Shown: positions 59,097 through 64,000 of the stretch, in pieces
How positions within the stretch are numbered: the stretch's first letter is position 1
Layout of the letters: each line of letters starts with the position of its first letter
DNA from: Sinotaia quadrata
Taxonomy: Eukaryota; Mollusca; Gastropoda; Architaenioglossa; Viviparidae
NCBI GenBank assembly: GCA_028829895.1
Contig: CM054184.1
Location: forward strand, 22,609,701 to 22,673,700
DNA length: 64,000 nt
Direction: 5' to 3'
The notes under the pieces: model-generated
The model's input: the letters and a program-made list of their open reading frames with translations, nothing else
What the model was told of the DNA's origin: nothing
The model's database searches: none
Made by a program: the position numbers and the translations under genes

Positions 59097-59760
59097 TAAC
59101 TTACTGTTATACTTGTAAGTCTAAATTACCACATCTGTGATGAACTCTCAAGTTCTATTATAAACTTACTGTTATACTTGTAAGTCTAAATTACCACATC
59201 TGTGATGAACTCTCAAGTTCTATTATAAACTTACTGTTATACTTGTAAGTCTAAATTACCACATCTGTGATGAACTCTCAAGTTCTATTATAAACTTACT
59301 GTTATACTTGTAAGTCTAAATTACCACATCTGTGATGAACTCTCAAGTTCTATTATAAACTTACTGTTATACTTGTAAGTCTAAATTACCACATCTGTGA
59401 TGAACTCTCAAGTTCTATTATAAACTTACTGTTATACTTGTAAGTTTAAATTACCACATCTGTGATGAACTCTCAAGTTCTATTATAAACTTACTGTTAT
59501 ACTTGTAAGTCTAAATTACCACATCTGTGATGAACTCTCAAGTTCTATTATAAACTTACTGTTATACTTGTAAGTCTAAATTACCACATCTGTGATGAAC
59601 TCTCAAGTTCTATTATAAACGTACTGTTATACTTGTAAGTCTAAATTACCATATCTGTGATGAACTCTCAAGTTCTATTATAAACTTACTGTTATACTTG
59701 TAAGTCTAAATTACCACATCTGTGATGAACCCTCCATCTCTGTGCTAAACTGCACTGTTA
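59097..59760 (+). repeat. 65-bp tandem array
   Basis: Ten near-identical copies of cttactgttatacttgtaag then tctaaattaccacatctgtg atgaactctcaagttctatt. The last word resembles the LINE edge at 59075-59095, suggesting the unit arose there. Confidence 0.96.
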
Positions 59761-61235
59761 TACTTTTACATATTAAATTACCACATCTAAGTTGAATCCT
59801 CAAGCCCTGTGCAACTGAATTGTTAAAATTGTACATTAATATCTGATTCCATACCTCATGGATTTATATTGCTATAACCCATATATAATCAATATAAATC
59901 TTAAACCTTGTATAAATATATCGTTACACATGCATTCCTAATGTATAATGAACTTCAAGTCCTGTACAAGTATATTGTTTATACCTGAATAACTAATCTA
60001 CGATTAACTTCAAAACCTGTACAATGTTCTCATTATCGATTAAGCAAGAATTAATCGATACTCAATGGTTAGCAAGCTAATGAAATCGTCGCACAACAAA
60101 AAGGACCTGATCATTAGTGTAAGCGCAGACCACCACATGTTCCCTGAACATTTCTGATGACAGCAAGCAGAGCACTTTCTGTAACCATTCGACCACTGAA
60201 ATTATATGTACCAGTTATTTTGCGATCTAGTGTAATAGGGGAAAGAATCGCGTGGCAATTTGATATATCGCTCTTCATAATCTCCCTTGAACGAACAACC
60301 GATTAAATGTAATTATTTGTTATTTAATCTAAGAAATAAATAAATTACGATATATTTTGAATTTTCTAGTGAGTACTTTCATTGCTGAAGAAACTTAGTG
60401 GAAGCAATACACCGCTAAGCCTTTACATTTAAATGCTGATGACACTTAAGATTTTTAATTTGGGGGGAAATATTTCACTTCTCAGCCATTCCTGTGTCTG
60501 GAATCAACAACAAATGCTAGACAACTTTCCCACGAAACAGTTTTATTCTTATACAATGTGAACATTTTAATATAAAGCATTTTGACTTGTATATAATGTG
60601 GACATTTTAATATAAAAAGTGTCGAATCTTTAATATAGTGGACGTTTTAAAATGAACAGGTTTACTTATAACCTTAAAAATAAGTTGATTATAAACCTAC
60701 GTTCTCTGAAGTCGTATAAAGAAAATATTATTAAAATGTTTTACTTTTATTTAATGATAACATTTAATTTTAAAAAATTGCAGTTTGTAGTCATTTTACA
60801 ATGCGCTATGCTGGTCAAAATGCTGGTCACGTGCTAACTCCAACTATGCATGAGTAATATTCAAAACATTGATTAATACCTGTAACCTACATCTGCTACA
60901 GATGCAGGTATTCCCTGCATCTAAGGGAATATATGACACAGAATTATTATTATGCTCTGGATTACAATTAGCCTGACTACGTTCTGGGATATCATTATGC
61001 CTAGGTTACAATTAGCCTGACTGTTCTGGAATATCCGTCTATTAGTCACGCTGCCCCTTTGATAACTTCTCTATGCTTAAAGCTGCGACCCAGAACTCCC
61101 CTCAGCAAATACAAGGCGTAGAAAGTTAAGTAATTAGCATTTAATTTACATAAAACATGATTAAATATTTCGTATATTCATAGCTGGCAGTGAGGACGAG
61201 CTTGTCGCCTTAGTGATAACCCTTGAATAATCCTC
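59761..61235. other. AT-rich sequence, no gene recognised
   Basis: Degenerate continuations of the array to about 60020. A palindromic tattccctgcatctaaggga occurs near 60908, and a loose ~55-bp repeat at 60950-61030 (attacaattagcctgactac). A 61-codon ORF at 60652 is AT-driven. Confidence 0.5.
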
Positions 61236-61940
61236 CTCCATATTTGGCATGGAATTAAATGCAGAAAAAAACCAAGCTGATGTGAAAAACAAGTTTCAAC
61301 CAAAATCAAGGTCAGAGGACAAGAACTAGAAACAGTGAGCCAATTCAAGTATCTAGGCTCTGTCATCAGTGACAAGGGATCAAAAACAGAAGTCTTGTCT
61401 AGAGCAGCTCAGACAATGGTAGCCATGTCAAAGCTAAGATCCATTTGGAGAGACAAAAATATCTGTCTAAGGCTTCTGAAAACGCTAGTCCTTTCAATCT
61501 TTTTGTATGCATGTGAAGCATGGACCCTGACGGCAGAAATACAGCGCAGAATACAAGCACTTAAAATGAGATACTACAGAACCATCCTTGGTATTTCTTA
61601 CAAAGATTGCATCACAGACGAAGATGTGCGTAATACCATCAGACGTGAAGCTGTTGAATATGAAGACCTCGTCACCACTGTCAAAAAAAGAAAGATGAAA
61701 TAGTATGGCCATGTTACTCGAGCCAACAACCTCTCCACAATCATGCAGGGTTGCGTTATGGGTGGCAGGAAACGAGGTAGACAGAAAAATATGGGCCGAC
61801 AACTTCAGAGAGTGGTCTGGGGAAAAAATTTGCAGAGACACAGAGTTTGGCACATGACCGAGACAAATGAATGGAGCTGGTCAGCCGTTCAGCAGATCAG
61901 CGACTCAACGAACACATTATGTCAAGGGACAGATGATGAT
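61236..61940 (+). pseudogene. Non-LTR retrotransposon RT C-terminal fragment 2
   Basis: From GMELNAEK (one base extra in an A run) through VRGQELETVSQFKYLGS, KLRSIWRDKNICLRLLKTL, LYACEAWTLTAEIQRRIQAL and YYRTILGISYKD. Then, after an in-frame TAG at 61701-61703, YGHVTRANNLST and GGRKRGRQ. This is the RT thumb/connection region and C-terminus of an RTE-like LINE. The end runs into a gatgatgat tail, typical of elements with microsatellite 3' ends. 5'-truncated. Confidence 0.9.
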
Positions 61941-62400
61941 GATATTCATAACAAATCAAATATTCAAATACACACTGGTTTCTGTCAAATATTAAGACAC
62001 ACATTTTTAATTATCTACATGGCCCATTCACTCAAATCAATATTTTAACATTCATTAATACACAAAACAAATTTCGGTAACACACGGGCGGCTGCATCTG
62101 GCCGCAAATAAATATGTTCAGTCAAATATTTCTTTAGTGTTTCAAATTATCAGTCCAGACACTCTAAACTTAAATAATATGTAACTTTCAGTTAATTAAA
62201 CAATAAGAAAGAGTTGGAAAATGGAGCGATAGTGTCATGTTGAGAGTTGAATTACTTCTGAATTCTGCATTATCTCATTGTGTGTGTTAACCCTTCAGAT
62301 TTGTCCTCGCAGGGCTCAACCAACCAAATAAAAAGATTTAAGAAATTAAGACAAGTAATAGTAAATAGAAAAACCTTCAAAATAGCCTCTGCTGACCTCG
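61941..62400. other. AT-rich unique sequence
   Basis: No feature recognised. Confidence 0.4.
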
Positions 62401-62845
62401 CTATTTACATCGTTAAAGAAGAAATGGTAGGGCCTATACAGTAATTCACATCTTGATCTAAACACAAACCTTTGTTCCAATGATTACAAAGATCGTATTG
62501 CTAGCGGACCTCGCTATTTACATCGTTAAAGAAGAAATGGTAGGGCCTATACAGTAATTCACATCTTGATCTAAACACAAACCTTTGTTCCAATGATTAC
62601 AAAGATCGTATTGCTAGCGGACCTTGCTATTTACATCGTTAAAGAAGAAATGGTAGGGCCTATACAGTAATTCACATCTTGATCTAAACACAAACCTTTG
62701 TTCCAATGATTACAAAGATCGTATTGCTAGCGGACCTCGCTATTTACAGCGTTAAAGAAGTAATGGTAGGGCCTATACAGTAATTCACATCTTGATCTAA
62801 ACACAAACCTTTGTTCCAATGATTACAAAGTATTGCTAGCGGATG
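62401..62845 (+). repeat. 113-bp tandem array
   Basis: Four copies starting at 62401, 62514, 62627 and 62740, nearly identical (ctatttacatcgttaaagaa, then gaaatggtagggcctataca). Confidence 0.97.
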
Positions 62846-63284
62846 CACTTAATAGCAATATGTAAAATTATTATTTAAGAAAATATTTTCACAGATTTTT
62901 GTGTGACAAATTTAATTTTCTTTACTATTGTTGCTAACAAACTAGCAGTCAGAAGAAATGTATTATTTAACTTTATAATTCCGAATATTGTGTATTGCAT
63001 GATAAAATCTAATTAAAGGGAGAGAAATACAAGTGAATGTGGCAAGTACCAGACAGATTTGAGGAAATAAAAAACGTGAATAACACACAGTACTTGAATT
63101 TTGAAAACTTGACACACACACCACAAATTAAAAATACACATCGATCGTTATTTGAAAAGTTGATGAACTGTTATTGATATTCAAATTAATGAATATTAAA
63201 TGGCGTCAATACAATCAAGTTTGCTGGTTTGCAGTTAGTTCAAGTGATTAAAACAAAATCTGGAATAGTTTTAACTGCCGGATC
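62846..63284. other. AT-rich unique sequence
   Basis: No feature recognised. Confidence 0.4.
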
Positions 63285-63690
63285 AAAGGAGTGAACCACG
63301 TAGTCCACTGAGTACAAAGGAGTGAACCAGGTAGTCCACTGAGTACAAAGGAGTGAACCACGTAGTCCACTGAGAACAAAGGAGTGAACCAGGTAGTCCA
63401 CTGAGTACAAAGGTGTGAACCACGTAGTCCACTGAGAACAAAGGAGTGAACCAGGTAGTCCACTGAGTACAAAGGAGTGAACCACGTAGTCTACTGAGGA
63501 CAAAGGAGTGAACCACGTAGTCCACTGAGTACAAAGGAGTGAACCACGTAGTCCACTGAGGACAAAGGAGTGAACCACGTAGTCCACTGAGGACAAAGGA
63601 GTGAACCACGTAGTCCACTGAGGACAAAGGAGTGAACCACGTAGTCCACTGAGGACAAAGGAGTGAACCACGTAGTCCACTGAGTACAAG
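63285..63690 (-). repeat. 31-bp tandem array, open in all three minus frames
   Basis: Thirteen copies of aaaggagtgaaccacgtagt then ccactgagtac. Because 31 is not a multiple of three, one minus frame (63240-63689, 149 codons) rotates through all registers and gives a 31-residue repeat. In the minus sense the array is entered after cctgtctctgttttccag, an acceptor-like tract at about 63691. Confidence 0.92.
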
Positions 63691-64000
63691 AAACTGGAAA
63701 ACAGAGACAGGTGTCCGTTAAGGCACTATCACTCAACCCTGCATCAACGAACATCATCAGACTGCCAGGATCGATGAGGTTGGAGAAAATATCGATTATG
63801 AGTCAGCAGCTACATAGGACTCTTCTGTAAAATTGCCCTTTGACCTGTCTTGAATATATTATCCGACCCAAAGAAACAGCATAAATAGCACCAGAATTGG
63901 TTGGTGTTATATATCCACGGGTGCTTCACAATTCGGCGCATTTAAATTATGCAAAACCCTGACTGGACCCATTAGTCTGAATCGACATAATATTATTAGC
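63691..64000. other. Unique sequence at the right edge
   Basis: No gene recognised on either strand; includes the acceptor-like minus-strand tract next to the 31-bp array. Confidence 0.4.

Overview
This is an animal nuclear DNA window, AT-rich, intron-rich and crowded with short tandem arrays, (CA)n/(TG)n tracts and decayed retrotransposons. There are no operons, rRNA genes or convincing tRNA genes. Gmr1-like Ty3/Gypsy pieces, non-LTR retrotransposon tails, a hAT/ZBED remnant and the satellite load suggest a marine invertebrate, perhaps a mollusc. That assignment is an inference and is weak.

The one host protein gene I can support is a tetraspanin on the minus strand. Five consecutive coding exons were reconstructed by hand: 21018-20803 (end of TM1, small loop, TM2, GCCGA), 11551-11477 (TM3, exactly 75 nt), 9377-9288 (start of the large extracellular loop), 5890-5813 (CCG motif) and 850-701 (PKTCC, ending just before the expected GC). 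All junctions are phase 0 with usable splice sites, and intron positions match CD9-type tetraspanins. The exon carrying most of TM1 (beyond 21 kb) and the TM4 exon(s) (left of base 701) were not found.

The most unusual signal is that the introns of this gene are largely satellites, and at least four arrays repeat the gene's own splice junctions: the exon 2 donor (about 20.8-18.0 kb), the exon 3 acceptor (11.55-11.87 kb), both edges of exon 4 (9.0-9.3 kb and 9.4-10.1 kb) and the exon 5 acceptor (5.88-6.24 kb). Reading an array as a smeared splice site is how exon 4, missing from any long ORF, was located.

Mobile elements by region: long LTR-like insertions (1210-2619, 7018-8568, 16632-17255, 18149-19873, 24331-24972, 27018-28343); an intact, apparently recent non-autonomous LTR retrotransposon on the minus strand (12072-15678, 943-bp LTRs identical by eye, CATG target duplication); a hAT transposase N-terminus remnant (17377-18003); two Gmr1-like fragments in which integrase precedes reverse transcriptase (22.87-23.43 and 56.76-58.66 kb) with related terminal-repeat pieces (38.43, 41.6-42.1, 56.1-56.6, 58.7 kb); and two non-LTR reverse transcriptase tails (58.79-59.09 and 61.24-61.94 kb).

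From 25 to 64 kb no host coding exon was recognised. The sequence is an almost continuous run of more than 25 unrelated local tandem arrays (units 21-113 bp) separated by AT-rich DNA. Two places on the minus strand, near 49.81 and 53.00 kb, carry strong splice-site-like sequences and may be upstream exons of this or another gene.
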